Shown here: positions 8,372-16,409 of the stretch, one piece after another | Numbering within the stretch: the first letter of the stretch is position 1 | Layout of the letters: every line of letters begins with the position of its first letter | Origin: Peribacillus saganii | GTDB lineage: Bacteria > Bacillota > Bacilli > Bacillales > DSM-1321 | Direction: 5' to 3' | DNA: 64,000 bases | NCBI RefSeq assembly: GCF_003429095.1 | Contig: NZ_QVTE01000055.1 | Span: 1 to 64,000, forward strand | Program-made: the position numbers and the translations under genes | Notes under the pieces: model-generated | Databases searched by the model: none | What the model was told of the DNA's origin: nothing | What the model saw: the letters and a program-made list of their open reading frames with translations, nothing else

Positions 8372-8444
8372 CTTCCTTCTGATACGATTTGATCAGGCAA
8401 AAAGAAGCAGATTTAACTTCCTTCTGATACGATTTGATCAGGCA
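8355..8444. repeat. Perfect 45-bp tandem duplication over a stop codon
   Basis: 8355-8399 and 8400-8444 are identical 45-bp units. The unit includes the last codons and TAA stop of the acetyltransferase gene, so the second copy is untranslated. Exact identity implies a recent event. Confidence 0.95.
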
Positions 8445-8477
8445 GCTTGGCACTTCTTATTACTTGCGGCTCCGTCG

Positions 8478-8741
8478 TTAAATTAGCCAGCTGCAAATGG
8501 CTAAAAGGCTTAAGATAAGCGCGGCCCAGAAAGCAGACTTTCTTCCTGGCTGGGAATATCCAATGATAGCCAGGAGAAAGGCGATGCTGGAAAAGACTCT
8601 CGGAATCCAGACCAATGAAAAAAATAACCGGGGATTCAAAATTGGATTTTCTGGGCTTAATAGGGCGATCCTTACCCCAAAATAACCTTCGGCAAGAATA
8701 GCAATTATAGAAAAAATAATCGAAATGGTCGTCAGTTTCAT
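8478..8741 (-). CDS. Small membrane protein (87 aa)
   Basis: Not recognised. Three hydrophobic segments are visible: TISIIFSIIAILAEGYFGVRIALL (about 4-27), LFFSLVWIPRVFSSIAFLLAIIGY (about 39-62) and AFWAALILSLLAICSWLI at the C-terminus. No good Shine-Dalgarno precedes the ATG, so the start is uncertain, but the protein-like hydrophobic pattern argues for a real gene. Confidence 0.55.
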   Translation of the reverse strand: MKLTTISIIFSIIAILAEGYFGVRIALLSPENPILNPRLFFSLVWIPRVFSSIAFLLAIIGYSQPGRKSAFWAALILSLLAICSWLI

Positions 8742-9296
8742 AAGAGATCAGCTACTTTTTTCATTATAGTTGGCACAGGCAGCATTAAATATACAATTGT
8801 TTCAAATTTTATTGTCCAAAAATATGAAAATAGTTATTGACGCAAAATGGGTCGAATCCGCAGGTGTGTTTATTAATCAAAAAACTACTTTGAGGAAGCT
8901 GAAACATTACAAAGAGCTTCATTCTTTAGTGAGATAAAGATTGCCTGGCGTATGCTTCTATTAAAGAAAATGGGATAGCAAGTAGAGGGTTAAAGGACTT
9001 TGAAAAGAACAAGCTCCGCTGTCTTAAATAGTGGGGCTTTTTTGTCGGAATGAAATTAATTAAGACTGAAGTTTTTATATGATAAGCCTCCTTAAGTGTT
9101 ATAAAAAATTACCATCTTACGAGTTTTTTTATAAAGAATCCCATTGGGCAAAGGGCATTCAGAAAGAGGCAGTACAGGCTGCCATTGATACTCTGTGATT
9201 TAAAGATCCAACGCAGTGCTGTTAATATGCCAGCACTTTTTTTATTCGAAGGGAAGTATAAAAATTATTGAGCTTTGGATAACTAAAGCATGGTAG
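8742..9296. other. Gap with two terminator-like hairpins and coding fragments
   Basis: Two terminator-like hairpins are visible: 9009-9039 (AAGCTCCGCT with AGTGGGGCTT, then T-run) and 9215-9243 (AGTGCTG/CAGCACT, then T7). Just before the second, an open frame without start reads ESHWAKGIQKEAVQAAIDTL and stop, resembling an SLH-type HWA motif; this is too short to assign. Another 31-codon fragment (8889-8984) is unrecognised. The stretch looks like decayed sequence. Confidence 0.4.
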
Positions 9297-9432
9297 CTAT
9301 CTCTAGCTCCAAGCAACCAGCCCGGACGCACTGGACAAAGGATGCTCGGGGCTTTGCGGGGATGTGCTAGTGCTGATGCGCGACAAGAAGTGGTGAACTT
9401 AGCCGTTCTTCACCCTGCAGGGAGTTTTCTTT
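9297..9432. repeat. Degenerate dispersed intergenic repeat
   Basis: Starts TCTAGCTCCAAGCAACCAGCCC and is GC-rich compared with its flanks. The left edge resembles the CTAGCTCCAGCGCC end of a repeat frequent between Bacillus genes and seen better at 46030-46506 in this window. A short inverted repeat (GAAGTGGTGAAC / GTTCTTCACC) ends it. Confidence 0.45.
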
Positions 9433-9476
9433 TTTGTTCTGTCAGGGGTGAATCTGTAAGATATTAGTATGTGCAT

Positions 9477-9508
9477 ATATGACATTTATCATATACTACA
9501 TATGACAT
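9477..9508 (+). promoter_or_regulatory. Probable DesR operator upstream of des
   Basis: ATATGACAT occurs at 9477-9485 and again at 9500-9508, 23 bp apart (about two helical turns), each within partly palindromic ATATGACATTTATCATAT / ACATATGACATGTATGTC sequence. DesR is known to bind adjacent sites upstream of des in B. subtilis. The match here is by position and repeat structure only. Confidence 0.55.
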
Positions 9509-9580
9509 GTATGTCTGCAAATGCTGCTTCTATTTCGCTATACTATATTTAATTATGAATGCGGAAGGAAGGATTTTGAA

Positions 9581-10603
9581 ATGACTCAACACAGGGCAAA
9601 AGCATTACGGAAGCAAATGTCGCCGTATGAACATTCCATTACAGGAGATAGTATACGTCAGCTGTTTAATACTATTGTTCCTTTTTTCATCTTATGGTTC
9701 CTAGCCTATCAAAGTTTGGAGATTTCTTATTTTCTTACTTTAGGGTTGGCTATTATCGCAGCAGGATTTTTAGTGCGGATTTTTATCATTTTCCATGATT
9801 GCTGCCATCACTCGTTCTTTAAAAGCCGAAAAGCAAATCGAATAATCGGCATGATAACAGGTGTACTTACATTATTCCCTTATGCAAAATGGGCACACGA
9901 GCATACTGTGCATCACGCAACCAGCAGTAATTTAGATAAGCGGGGAACAGGTGATATTTGGGTACTTACGGTGGATGAATATTTAGCAGCGCCCCTGTGG
10001 CTTAAGCTGGTTTATCGTTTATACCGTAATCCTCTTGTAATGTTTGGTTTAGGTCCTATCTATGCATTTCTAATTTCAAATCGCTTTAACAGAAAAGGTG
10101 CTAGAAGCAAGGAGCGTATGAACACGTATCTAAGTAACCTTTTAATAGCTGTATTGGTAGGACTGTTCTGCTATTTGCTTGGATGGAAGTCTTTTCTTTT
10201 GGTACAAGGCCCAATTTTCTATATCTCAGGAATCGCAGGCATCTGGCTCTTTTATGTGCAGCATACTTTTGAACAAACGTATTTTGAAAAAGATGATGAA
10301 TGGGAATACGTAAGGGCTGCAATTGAAGGAAGCTCATTTTACAAGCTTCCGAAAGTTCTTCAATGGCTAACAGGGAATATTGGTTTCCATCACGTCCACC
10401 ATTTAAGCCCAAGGGTACCTAATTATAAGCTTGAAGAGGCACATAAAAACAGTGAACCGCTGCAGCATGCACCAACTCTTACTCTCGCTAAAAGCTTAGA
10501 ATCACTCAAATTCAAACTATGGGATGAGAAAGAGAAAAACTTTGTGAGTTTTTATGAACTTAAAGCGATTTCTAGAAAAAAGAGCAGTATTCCTGTTCAG
10601 TAA
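9581..10603 (+). CDS. des: Acyl-lipid fatty acid desaturase Des
   Basis: Membrane di-iron desaturase that introduces a double bond (delta-5 in B. subtilis) into phospholipid acyl chains on cooling. 340 residues. All three histidine boxes are present: HDCCHH (about 72-77), HEHTVHH (about 109-115) and HHVHH (about 274-278), between hydrophobic pairs that form four or more membrane segments. ATG at 9581 follows GGAAGGA; the upstream in-frame TTG lacks a ribosome site. Followed by desK and desR, the two-component system that activates it, in the same order as in B. subtilis, so cold- and fluidity-dependent control is expected. In box 1 a Cys replaces the usual Gly (HDCCHH for HDCGH). Confidence 0.93.
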   Translation: MTQHRAKALRKQMSPYEHSITGDSIRQLFNTIVPFFILWFLAYQSLEISYFLTLGLAIIAAGFLVRIFIIFHDCCHHSFFKSRKANRIIGMITGVLTLFPYAKWAHEHTVHHATSSNLDKRGTGDIWVLTVDEYLAAPLWLKLVYRLYRNPLVMFGLGPIYAFLISNRFNRKGARSKERMNTYLSNLLIAVLVGLFCYLLGWKSFLLVQGPIFYISGIAGIWLFYVQHTFEQTYFEKDDEWEYVRAAIEGSSFYKLPKVLQWLTGNIGFHHVHHLSPRVPNYKLEEAHKNSEPLQHAPTLTLAKSLESLKFKLWDEKEKNFVSFYELKAISRKKSSIPVQ

Positions 10604-10703
10604 CTGCCTTTTATCGGAATGCATAGAGATTTTACTGGCATATCGATTTGCGCTAAAATAGCAGTTGAACCAAATATCAAATACCGAAAAAAGAGGTCGT
10701 AAA

Positions 10704-11840
10704 ATGATAAATAGGTATATGATATTGCTGAAGAGTACGGGAATTTCACCTTATATTTGGACAATCCTCAGCATTTTGCCGTTTTATTTTATTTTTCAAT
10801 TATCGTCAACGATTGAAATAACGATTGGAATCTTGCTGACGGCTTTGTTCTTTTTCTGCTACCGGTTTGCTTTCATTGCCCAGGGATGGACCGTTTATTT
10901 GTGGACAATCCTGTTGATCGCCATTTCCATCTCATCGGCAAGCTTATTCAACTATATTTATTTCGCCTTTTATATTACTTACTTAAATGGAAATATTAAG
11001 GACCGGATTGCTTTTTTAGTTCTTTATGTCATCCATCTTGTTGCGACGACCATTGCGATTAACCTGAATATAGTCCTTCAAGAGCCAATGTTTATCAAAC
11101 AGCTGCCAATAGTCATTATCGTTTGGATCGGAGTCATTCTTCTGCCTTTTACTATTCGCAGCCGAAAACAGATGGGGCAGCTGGAGGAAAAGCTTGAAGA
11201 TGCAAATAAACGGATCTCGGAGCTGGTCAAGCATGAGGAACGGCAGCGTATTGCACGCGACCTGCATGATACGCTCGGCCAAAAGCTTTCTTTGATAGGG
11301 CTAAAAAGCGACTTGGCGAGGAAGTTAATTTATAAGGACCCTGAGCAGGCCCGTGATGAGCTTAAGGATGTTCAGCATACCGCCAGGACGGCATTGAATG
11401 AAGTGAGAAAGATGGTCTCAGAAATGCGAGGCGTTAAGCTGAAAGAAGAAATACTCCGGGTGAACCAAATATTGAAGGCCGCACAAATAAAGTTTCAGGG
11501 AGAACAGGACATTTCTGTATCTAATCTTCCTCCTCTAACAGAAAATATATTAAGCATGTGTTTAAAGGAAGCTGTGAACAATGTTGTCAAACATAGCCAG
11601 GCTACCGTATGCCAGATCAGCGTTGAACAAAAAAGGAAAGAAATTATTATTGTAGTAAGGGATAACGGTATAGGTGCAGTAAATGATCATAGCTTTATAA
11701 AAGGTCATGGCTTGACGGGAATGAAGGAACGCCTTGAATTTGTAAATGGGACCCTTGAGATAGTAGTAGACGAAGGAACAACATTAATTATCAAGGTGCC
11801 TAATGCAGTGAAGCATACTGTTAAGGAGGAGCTGACATGA
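10704..11840 (+). CDS. desK: Membrane-fluidity sensor histidine kinase DesK
   Basis: 378 residues, near the 370 of B. subtilis DesK. The N-terminal ~150 residues contain about five hydrophobic segments, the thermosensor; a coiled-coil linker (QLEEKLEDANKRISELVKHEE) leads to the HisKA_3 helix ERQRIARDLHDTLGQKLS. By counting from the chosen start, the phospho-acceptor is His188, the same number as in B. subtilis. The HATPase has an N-box (LKEAVNNVVKHSQA), VRDNGIGA and GHGLTGMKERL. ATG at 10704 follows AGAGGT by 6 nt; the TTG at 10665 has no ribosome site. Overlaps desR by 4 bp. Confidence 0.93.
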   Translation: MINRYMILLKSTGISPYIWTILSILPFYFIFQLSSTIEITIGILLTALFFFCYRFAFIAQGWTVYLWTILLIAISISSASLFNYIYFAFYITYLNGNIKDRIAFLVLYVIHLVATTIAINLNIVLQEPMFIKQLPIVIIVWIGVILLPFTIRSRKQMGQLEEKLEDANKRISELVKHEERQRIARDLHDTLGQKLSLIGLKSDLARKLIYKDPEQARDELKDVQHTARTALNEVRKMVSEMRGVKLKEEILRVNQILKAAQIKFQGEQDISVSNLPPLTENILSMCLKEAVNNVVKHSQATVCQISVEQKRKEIIIVVRDNGIGAVNDHSFIKGHGLTGMKERLEFVNGTLEIVVDEGTTLIIKVPNAVKHTVKEELT

Positions 11841-12436
11841 TTCGGATTGTAATTGCTGAAGATCAGGGAATGCTTCTGGGGGCTTTAGGGTCCTTGCTCA
11901 ATCTTGAAGAAGATATGGAAGTAGTGGGGAAAGCTCCTAATGGGGAAACTGCGCTTAAGCTTGTTAAGCAGCATCAGCCTGATGTATGTATTATGGATAT
12001 TGAAATGCCTGGCAAGAGCGGAATCGAGGCAGCAGAACAATTAAAAGAACACGGCTGCAAAGTCATTATTTTAACAACCTTTGCACGTTCCGGCTACTTT
12101 CAGCGGGCATTGAAAGCAGGAGTTAGCGGCTATTTATTAAAGGACAGCCCGAGTGAAGAACTTGCTAGCTCCATCAGGAGTGTTATGGCCGGAAGGCGGG
12201 TTTATGCTCCTGAACTAATGGATGATGTTTATAGTGAAGAAAATCCCCTTACCGAACGGGAAAGGGAAGTTCTGGAACTCGTAGCGAATGGGAAAAACAC
12301 AAAAGAAATAGCAGCTGAGCTTAGTATCAAAACTGGCACTGTCCGAAATTATATATCAACTATCCTTGATAAGCTTGGAGTGAAGAACCGAATCGAAGCA
12401 ATCTCTCAATCCCGTGAAAAGGGATGGTTTAAATGA
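11837..12436 (+). CDS. desR: Response regulator DesR
   Basis: 199-residue NarL/FixJ-type regulator. The receiver shows acidic AEDQ, phospho-acceptor Asp54 (CIMDIEMPG), Thr in ILTTFA and Lys in LLKDSPS; the C-terminal LuxR-type HTH is NPLTEREREVLELVANG ... IAAELSIKTGTVRNYIS. Asp54 is the phosphorylation site of B. subtilis DesR. ATG overlaps the desK stop (ATGA), with AAGGAGG upstream. Phosphorylated DesR activates des. Confidence 0.93.
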   Translation: MIRIVIAEDQGMLLGALGSLLNLEEDMEVVGKAPNGETALKLVKQHQPDVCIMDIEMPGKSGIEAAEQLKEHGCKVIILTTFARSGYFQRALKAGVSGYLLKDSPSEELASSIRSVMAGRRVYAPELMDDVYSEENPLTEREREVLELVANGKNTKEIAAELSIKTGTVRNYISTILDKLGVKNRIEAISQSREKGWFK

Positions 12437-12585
12437 CTGTTTTAAAGACGATGTAAAGCGGGTTTGTAAAAACAGAATATTTGCAGATAAATCTTTAAAA
12501 ACCGGTTTTAAAAACCTTTTTTCGGGTAATAATATGTAAGCAAGGTAATTTGCAATCTTTTTGGATATGCTAGGAGGCAACAGCA

Positions 12586-12786
12586 ATGGAACGTGGAAAA
12601 GTAAAATGGTTCAACAGTGAAAAAGGCTTTGGGTTCATCGAACGTGAAGGCGGGGAAGATGTATTCGTTCATTTCTCAGCCATTCAAGGCGAAGGCTATA
12701 AGTCTTTAGAGGAAGGCCAGGAAGTAACATTTGAAGTGGAAGAAGGCCAGCGCGGACCGCAAGCTGCAAATGTACAGAAAGCATAA
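12586..12786 (+). CDS. Cold-shock protein (CspA/CspB family)
   Basis: 66-residue single cold-shock domain that binds single-stranded RNA and DNA. RNP1 is KGFGFIE (about 13-19) and RNP2 is VFVHF (about 26-30); the N-terminus [10 protein letters not shown] is typical. AGGAGG lies 7-8 nt before ATG. A leader of about 150 nt without a gene separates it from desR, as is usual for cold-induced csp genes. A terminator follows. Which csp paralogue it corresponds to cannot be decided. Confidence 0.93.
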   Translation: MERGKVKWFNSEKGFGFIEREGGEDVFVHFSAIQGEGYKSLEEGQEVTFEVEEGQRGPQAANVQKA

Positions 12787-12800
12787 TCTAGCACATACAA

Positions 12801-12832
12801 AACAGACTCGTTAAATCGGGTCTGTTTTTTTG
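12801..12832 (+). terminator. Terminator of the cold-shock gene
   Basis: AACAGACTCG (12801-12810) pairs with CGGGTCTGTT (12817-12826, one G-T pair), followed by a T-run. Confidence 0.85.
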
Positions 12833-12839
12833 TTGGTTA

Positions 12840-13249
12840 TATATAAACATATGGTAAAAAAATGCCGGGAGCCTGGAGCTTAAAATAGCCCTACTGCTTT
12901 TGATAATCACTAATCAAGTAAAGCAAATTTTATCCGCATTACGTACAGGACAAGGAATGCTTCGGCAGCTTTGTGAGGACTTGGCGATCTTAGCCGTTCT
13001 TGCTCTTACCAGGCCGCTTCAGCTTTTATTTTGTGTTTGAGCCTAAACAATTCTATCTCCTATTTCAGTGAATCCGTTAAGTAAAATAAGCTGCTAAAGA
13101 CAAATAAAAACAAAATCCGCCATGATTTTGCCTGTTTCAGCGGCCTGTTTGTCTTTAGTACAATCTTATAAAGCTGAAGTTTCATACAATGGTATGAGAC
13201 TTACTTTTGTCTTATGAGTGAAGCGGACAATATTAAAGGGGACGGGAAA
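12840..13249. other. Gap with nested inverted repeats
   Basis: No gene. A 65-bp structure spans 13094-13158: outer arms CTAAAGACAAA (13094-13104) and TTTGTCTTTAG (13148-13158) are exact complements, and an inner stem CAAAATC/GATTTTG sits at 13111-13117/13124-13130. A smaller hairpin (TCATACAATGGTATGA) follows at 13183-13198. The GC-richer 12860-13030 resembles degenerate copies of the dispersed repeat at 9297-9432 (shared CTTAGCCGTTCTT). Confidence 0.5.
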
Positions 13250-13555
13250 ATGGAACAGGTTTTGTTTGATTATGCAAAAGAAGGTGTTTTTCTTGGTCTT
13301 TTCTTGTATCTTCTTATTTGGTATATTCCCAGCATCAGACAGGAATTCAAGCAGGACATGAAGGATATGGAAGCCAGGCATAGCACCGAAATTGAAAGGA
13401 TTGAAAAGAAGTATTTAGAAGAGATGGAAAGACTCGAGAAGAAAGCGGAAATGCGTGAAGGAGAGTTAATTAAGCTGTTAACTATGTTTGAAGGGAAATA
13501 TGAAATCATCTCGGACAAGGTCGATGAAGTGCTTAAACGGTTAAATAAATTTTAG
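13250..13555 (+). CDS. BhlA/UviB-like small membrane protein
   Basis: 101 residues: one N-terminal membrane segment (GVFLGLFLYLLIWYI, about 11-25) followed by a long charged coiled coil (EIERIEKKYLEEMERLEKKAEMREGEL) and a short helix ISDKVDEVLKRL. This is the layout of BhlA/UviB holin-like proteins of Bacillus and Clostridium bacteriocin and phage loci. No endolysin or other phage gene is beside it, so a lytic role is only a possibility. Start at 13250 is favoured by AAGGGGACGGG upstream and leaves a canonical MEQVLFDYAKEG N-terminus. Confidence 0.75.
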   Translation: MEQVLFDYAKEGVFLGLFLYLLIWYIPSIRQEFKQDMKDMEARHSTEIERIEKKYLEEMERLEKKAEMREGELIKLLTMFEGKYEIISDKVDEVLKRLNKF

Positions 13556-13591
13556 GCATCTTGTCATTATGAATATAATGATACAAACTTG

Positions 13592-13620
13592 TTGACAGCA
13601 TAATCAAAATTGACTATAGT
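13592..13620 (+). promoter_or_regulatory. Sigma-A promoter of the que genes
   Basis: TTGACA at 13592-13597 and TATAGT at 13615-13620 with exactly 17 bp between, about 35 bp before the preQ1 aptamer. Confidence 0.85.
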
Positions 13621-13655
13621 TACAGGAGCGAATAAATTAAATAATACTGTGCGAC

Positions 13656-13748
13656 AAAGAGGTTCATAGCAGATACCCTCTATAAAAAACTATGGCTTTG
13701 ATAAAGCTGTCAACCATATCCTGCGGTGGATATGGTTTTATTTTTTTC
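13656..13748 (+). promoter_or_regulatory. PreQ1-I riboswitch with terminator, upstream of queF
   Basis: Aptamer: AGAGG (13658-13662) pairs with CCTCT (13677-13681) around the TTCATAGCAGATAC loop, followed by the A-rich tail TATAAAAAACTA, the class I preQ1 consensus. The expression platform is a terminator: AACCATATCC (13712-13721) pairs with GGATATGGTT (13728-13737), then a T-rich run. The alternative pairing of TATGG after the tail with CCATA in the terminator arm gives an antiterminator. preQ1 binding should therefore end transcription before queF. Confidence 0.9.
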
Positions 13749-13809
13749 AAAGTGCATAACTTTGCTATGAGCCTTCTATATGACAAGAATCATTAAGGAG
13801 GCTTTTTTT

Positions 13810-14307
13810 ATGTCTGGAAGAAAACCAGAAGAACTAGAAGGAGTTACATTATTAGGGAATCAGGGAACAAAATATTTGTTTGAATACTCTCCTCAAGTTC
13901 TGGAGTCATTTGATAATAAACATCCGAATCGTGATTATTTTGTTAAATTTAACTGCCCAGAATTCACAAGTCTTTGCCCGCAAACAGGGCAGCCAGATTT
14001 TGCGACGATTTATATAAGCTACATTCCTGACATAAAAATGGTCGAGAGCAAGTCTTTAAAGCTATATTTGTTCTCCTTTAGAAATCATGGAGATTTCCAT
14101 GAGGATTGTGTGAATATTATCATGAACGATCTTATAGAATTAATGGACCCCCGATATATCGAAGTGTGGGGTAAGTTTACTCCAAGGGGCGGGATATCCA
14201 TTGATCCTTATTGTAATTATGGTAAACCGGGCACGAAATACGAGAAAATTGCCGATTACCGATTGATGAACCATGATTTATATCCTGAGACAGTAGACAA
14301 TCGATAA
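13810..14307 (+). CDS. queF: NADPH-dependent 7-cyano-7-deazaguanine reductase QueF
   Basis: Reduces preQ0 nitrile to preQ1 amine in queuosine synthesis; cytoplasmic. 165 residues, the length of B. subtilis QueF (unimodular type). The catalytic cysteine is in [16 protein letters not shown]: Cys56 and Asp63 match the Cys/Asp pair of the family. [21 protein letters not shown] is the conserved QueF segment (about 86-106). ATG at 13810 follows AAGGAGG. It stands before queCDE with its own riboswitch, whereas in B. subtilis queF is the last gene of queCDEF. Confidence 0.95.
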   Translation: MSGRKPEELEGVTLLGNQGTKYLFEYSPQVLESFDNKHPNRDYFVKFNCPEFTSLCPQTGQPDFATIYISYIPDIKMVESKSLKLYLFSFRNHGDFHEDCVNIIMNDLIELMDPRYIEVWGKFTPRGGISIDPYCNYGKPGTKYEKIADYRLMNHDLYPETVDNR

Positions 14308-14317
14308 TTTTATAATA

Positions 14318-14390
14318 GTAGAGGTTTTTAGCTACCCTCTTTAAAAAACTAAGGAAACAGCACTGCTTCTTAGTTGTGCTGTTTTTTTGA
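14318..14390 (+). promoter_or_regulatory. Second preQ1-I riboswitch with terminator, between queF and queC
   Basis: AGAGG (14320-14324) pairs with CCTCT (14336-14340) around TTTTTAGCTAC, with tail TTAAAAAACTAAGG. Terminator: AAACAGCAC (14355-14363) pairs with GTGCTGTTT (14376-14384), then a T-run. AACTAAG in the tail (14347-14353) is exactly complementary to CTTAGTT (14369-14375) in the terminator loop, so the antiterminator is directly visible. The terminator ends next to the queC ribosome site. Confidence 0.92.
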
Positions 14391-14402
14391 GGAGAAAATG
14401 AC

Positions 14403-15062
14403 ATGGAAAATGTTAAAGCAGTTGTTGTTTTTAGCGGCGGACAGGATAGTACTACTTGTTTATTCTGGGCCTTGGAGAATTTTGCAGAGGTTGAGGCTGT
14501 AACCTTTGATTATAATCAGCGCCACATTACTGAAATTGAATGTGCGAAAAATATTACAAGAGAATTGGGCATTAGACATCATATTCTAGATATGGCACTT
14601 TTAAATCAATTGGCTCCTAATGCATTAACAAGGGATAATATTGAAGTTAAGGACGGCGAAGATGGGGAGCTTCCATCTACTTTTGTACCAGGCCGTAATC
14701 TATTATTCCTGTCATTTGCCGGAGTGCTTGCCAGGGGAATAGGAGCAAAACACATTGTCACTGGTGTATGTGAAACTGATTTTAGCGGATATCCGGATTG
14801 CCGGGATGTTTTCATTAAATCACTGAATGTTACTTTGAATTTGTCGATGGATGAACCATTCGTAATTCACACTCCGTTAATGTGGCTCAATAAAGCAGAG
14901 ACGTGGAAACTGGCTGACGAACTTGGGGCATTTAGTTTTGTCCGGGAAAAAACGTTAACCTGCTATAATGGCATTATTTCAGATGGATGTGGAGAGTGTC
15001 CAGCCTGCATGCTAAGGCAAAAAGGTCTCCAAGATTACTTAAAGGTTCGGGGGGAGTGTTAA
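14403..15062 (+). CDS. queC: 7-cyano-7-deazaguanine synthase QueC
   Basis: ATP-dependent conversion of 7-carboxy-7-deazaguanine to preQ0. 219 residues. The PP-loop is FSGGQDSTT (about 10-18), and the zinc-binding cysteines lie in CYNG...[13 protein letters not shown] near the C-terminus. GAGGAG precedes ATG. The second preQ1 riboswitch controls it; queD follows after 4 bp and queE overlaps queD, so queCDE form one transcription unit. Confidence 0.95.
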   Translation: MENVKAVVVFSGGQDSTTCLFWALENFAEVEAVTFDYNQRHITEIECAKNITRELGIRHHILDMALLNQLAPNALTRDNIEVKDGEDGELPSTFVPGRNLLFLSFAGVLARGIGAKHIVTGVCETDFSGYPDCRDVFIKSLNVTLNLSMDEPFVIHTPLMWLNKAETWKLADELGAFSFVREKTLTCYNGIISDGCGECPACMLRQKGLQDYLKVRGEC

Positions 15063-15066
15063 CATT

Positions 15067-15549
15067 ATGTATGGCTTTCGAATCGTAGATAAGCTCCAAA
15101 AGATGGATGAAGATATAAAAAAAGAACAACTAAAGTATCACAGTAAACGGGTGATGGTCAGTAAGGAATTCACGTTTGACGCTGCCCACCATCTGCATTC
15201 CTATGAAGGTAAATGCAAAAACCTTCATGGGCACACCTACCGCGTTATCTTCGGCTTGAGCGGCTATGTTGATGACCGTGGCCTACTGATTGACTTTGGC
15301 GATATTAAAGAAATCTGGAAAACTGAAATTGAAATTTTTCTTGATCATAGATACCTGAATGAAACATTGCCCCCGATGAATACAACAGCTGAAAATATGG
15401 TTGTATGGATTTATGAAAAGATGGATGAGTCACTCCGGAAGGAAGAAAGACAGCAGAGCTACTCTGGGGCAAGAGTCGAGTTCGTCCGCCTCTATGAAAC
15501 TCCTACCTCATATGCGGAAGCCAGACGGGAGTGGATGGAAAATGAGTAA
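15067..15549 (+). CDS. queD: 6-carboxy-5,6,7,8-tetrahydropterin synthase QueD
   Basis: Converts 7,8-dihydroneopterin triphosphate to 6-carboxytetrahydropterin, the first committed queuosine step. 160 residues with a basic N-terminal extension of about 30. Zinc ligands: His42 (AAHHL), His54 and His56 (LHGHTY); catalytic Cys50 precedes them (GKCKNLHGH). C-terminal VRLYETPTSYAE is conserved. ATG lies 5 nt after the queC stop with GGGGGAG upstream. The stop is overlapped by queE. Confidence 0.93.
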   Translation: MYGFRIVDKLQKMDEDIKKEQLKYHSKRVMVSKEFTFDAAHHLHSYEGKCKNLHGHTYRVIFGLSGYVDDRGLLIDFGDIKEIWKTEIEIFLDHRYLNETLPPMNTTAENMVVWIYEKMDESLRKEERQQSYSGARVEFVRLYETPTSYAEARREWMENE

Positions 15550-16270
15550 ACTGCCTGTTATGGAAATATTCGGTCCAACTATTCAGGGCGAAGGAATGGT
15601 TATTGGCCAAAAAACGATGTTTGTCAGAACAGCAGGCTGCGATTATTCCTGTGCATGGTGCGACTCCGCTTTTACGTGGGATGGTACAGGAAAAGACAGT
15701 ATCACCCAGATGGAACCTGAACAAATATGGGATGAACTAAAGCGTCTCGGAGGAAATGGATTCTCATTTGTAACCATTTCGGGGGGGAATCCAGCGCTGC
15801 TAAAAAACTTAGATGGATTAATTAAAATTTTGAAACAAAACGATATCAAAGTCTGCTTGGAAACACAGGGTAGCAAGTGGCAGGATTGGTTTTTCCAGAT
15901 TGATGAATTAACGATTTCTCCCAAGCCGCCAAGCTCCGGTATGCTAACCAATTTTGAAATACTTGATACGATTTTAGATAATCTGAAGGCTCGTACTATG
16001 AATCAAAACGTATCCTTAAAGGTCGTCGTTTTTAACGATGAGGATTACCTATATGCTAAAAAAGTTCATAAGCGTTATCCTGATATTCCAATATTCCTGC
16101 AGGTCGGCAATGAGGACAGCAGGACAACAGATGATCAAGTGCTGATCAGCAGGCTGCTTGATAAATATCAGTGGCTAATTGATAAGGCGATGCTGGATGA
16201 TGATCTACAAAATATTAAAGTGCTCCCGCAGCTTCATACCTATGTATGGGGTAATAAAAGAGGAGTGTAA
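15542..16270 (+). CDS. queE: 7-carboxy-7-deazaguanine synthase QueE
   Basis: Radical-SAM enzyme that contracts carboxytetrahydropterin to 7-carboxy-7-deazaguanine. 242 residues. Cluster cysteines Cys33, Cys37 and Cys40 (GCDYSCAWCDS, CX3CX2C) are typical; FGPTIQGEG at the N-terminus, TISGGNPAL (the GGEP-like motif with N for E) and ISPKPPSSG follow. ATG at 15542 overlaps the queD stop by 8 bp and is preferred to the longer upstream frame, which only reads through queD. Confidence 0.95.
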   Translation: MSKLPVMEIFGPTIQGEGMVIGQKTMFVRTAGCDYSCAWCDSAFTWDGTGKDSITQMEPEQIWDELKRLGGNGFSFVTISGGNPALLKNLDGLIKILKQNDIKVCLETQGSKWQDWFFQIDELTISPKPPSSGMLTNFEILDTILDNLKARTMNQNVSLKVVVFNDEDYLYAKKVHKRYPDIPIFLQVGNEDSRTTDDQVLISRLLDKYQWLIDKAMLDDDLQNIKVLPQLHTYVWGNKRGV

Positions 16271-16346
16271 TGTAAAAAGCTGCTCTATACGGCATACCGG
16301 CATAACAAAGATTTCAGCCTGCATTCTCTATAGAAAAAAATAATGA

Positions 16347-16385
16347 AAAGTCCGGCGCAAACATTATTGGCCCGGACTTTTTTCT
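16347..16385 (+). terminator. Terminator of queCDE
   Basis: AAAGTCCGG (16347-16355) pairs with CCGGACTTT (16372-16380), followed by TTT. Confidence 0.8.
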
Positions 16386-16409
16386 CTTACATCCATCTGG
16401 TAATTTCCC

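Noticed and set aside
9121-9198. SLH-domain fragment (SHWAKGI)
   Set aside because: Only about 20 residues without a start; too short to call a pseudogene.
13250-13555. Prophage boundary suggested by a holin-like gene
   Set aside because: No endolysin, integrase, structural gene or attachment repeat nearby; flanking genes are chromosomal.
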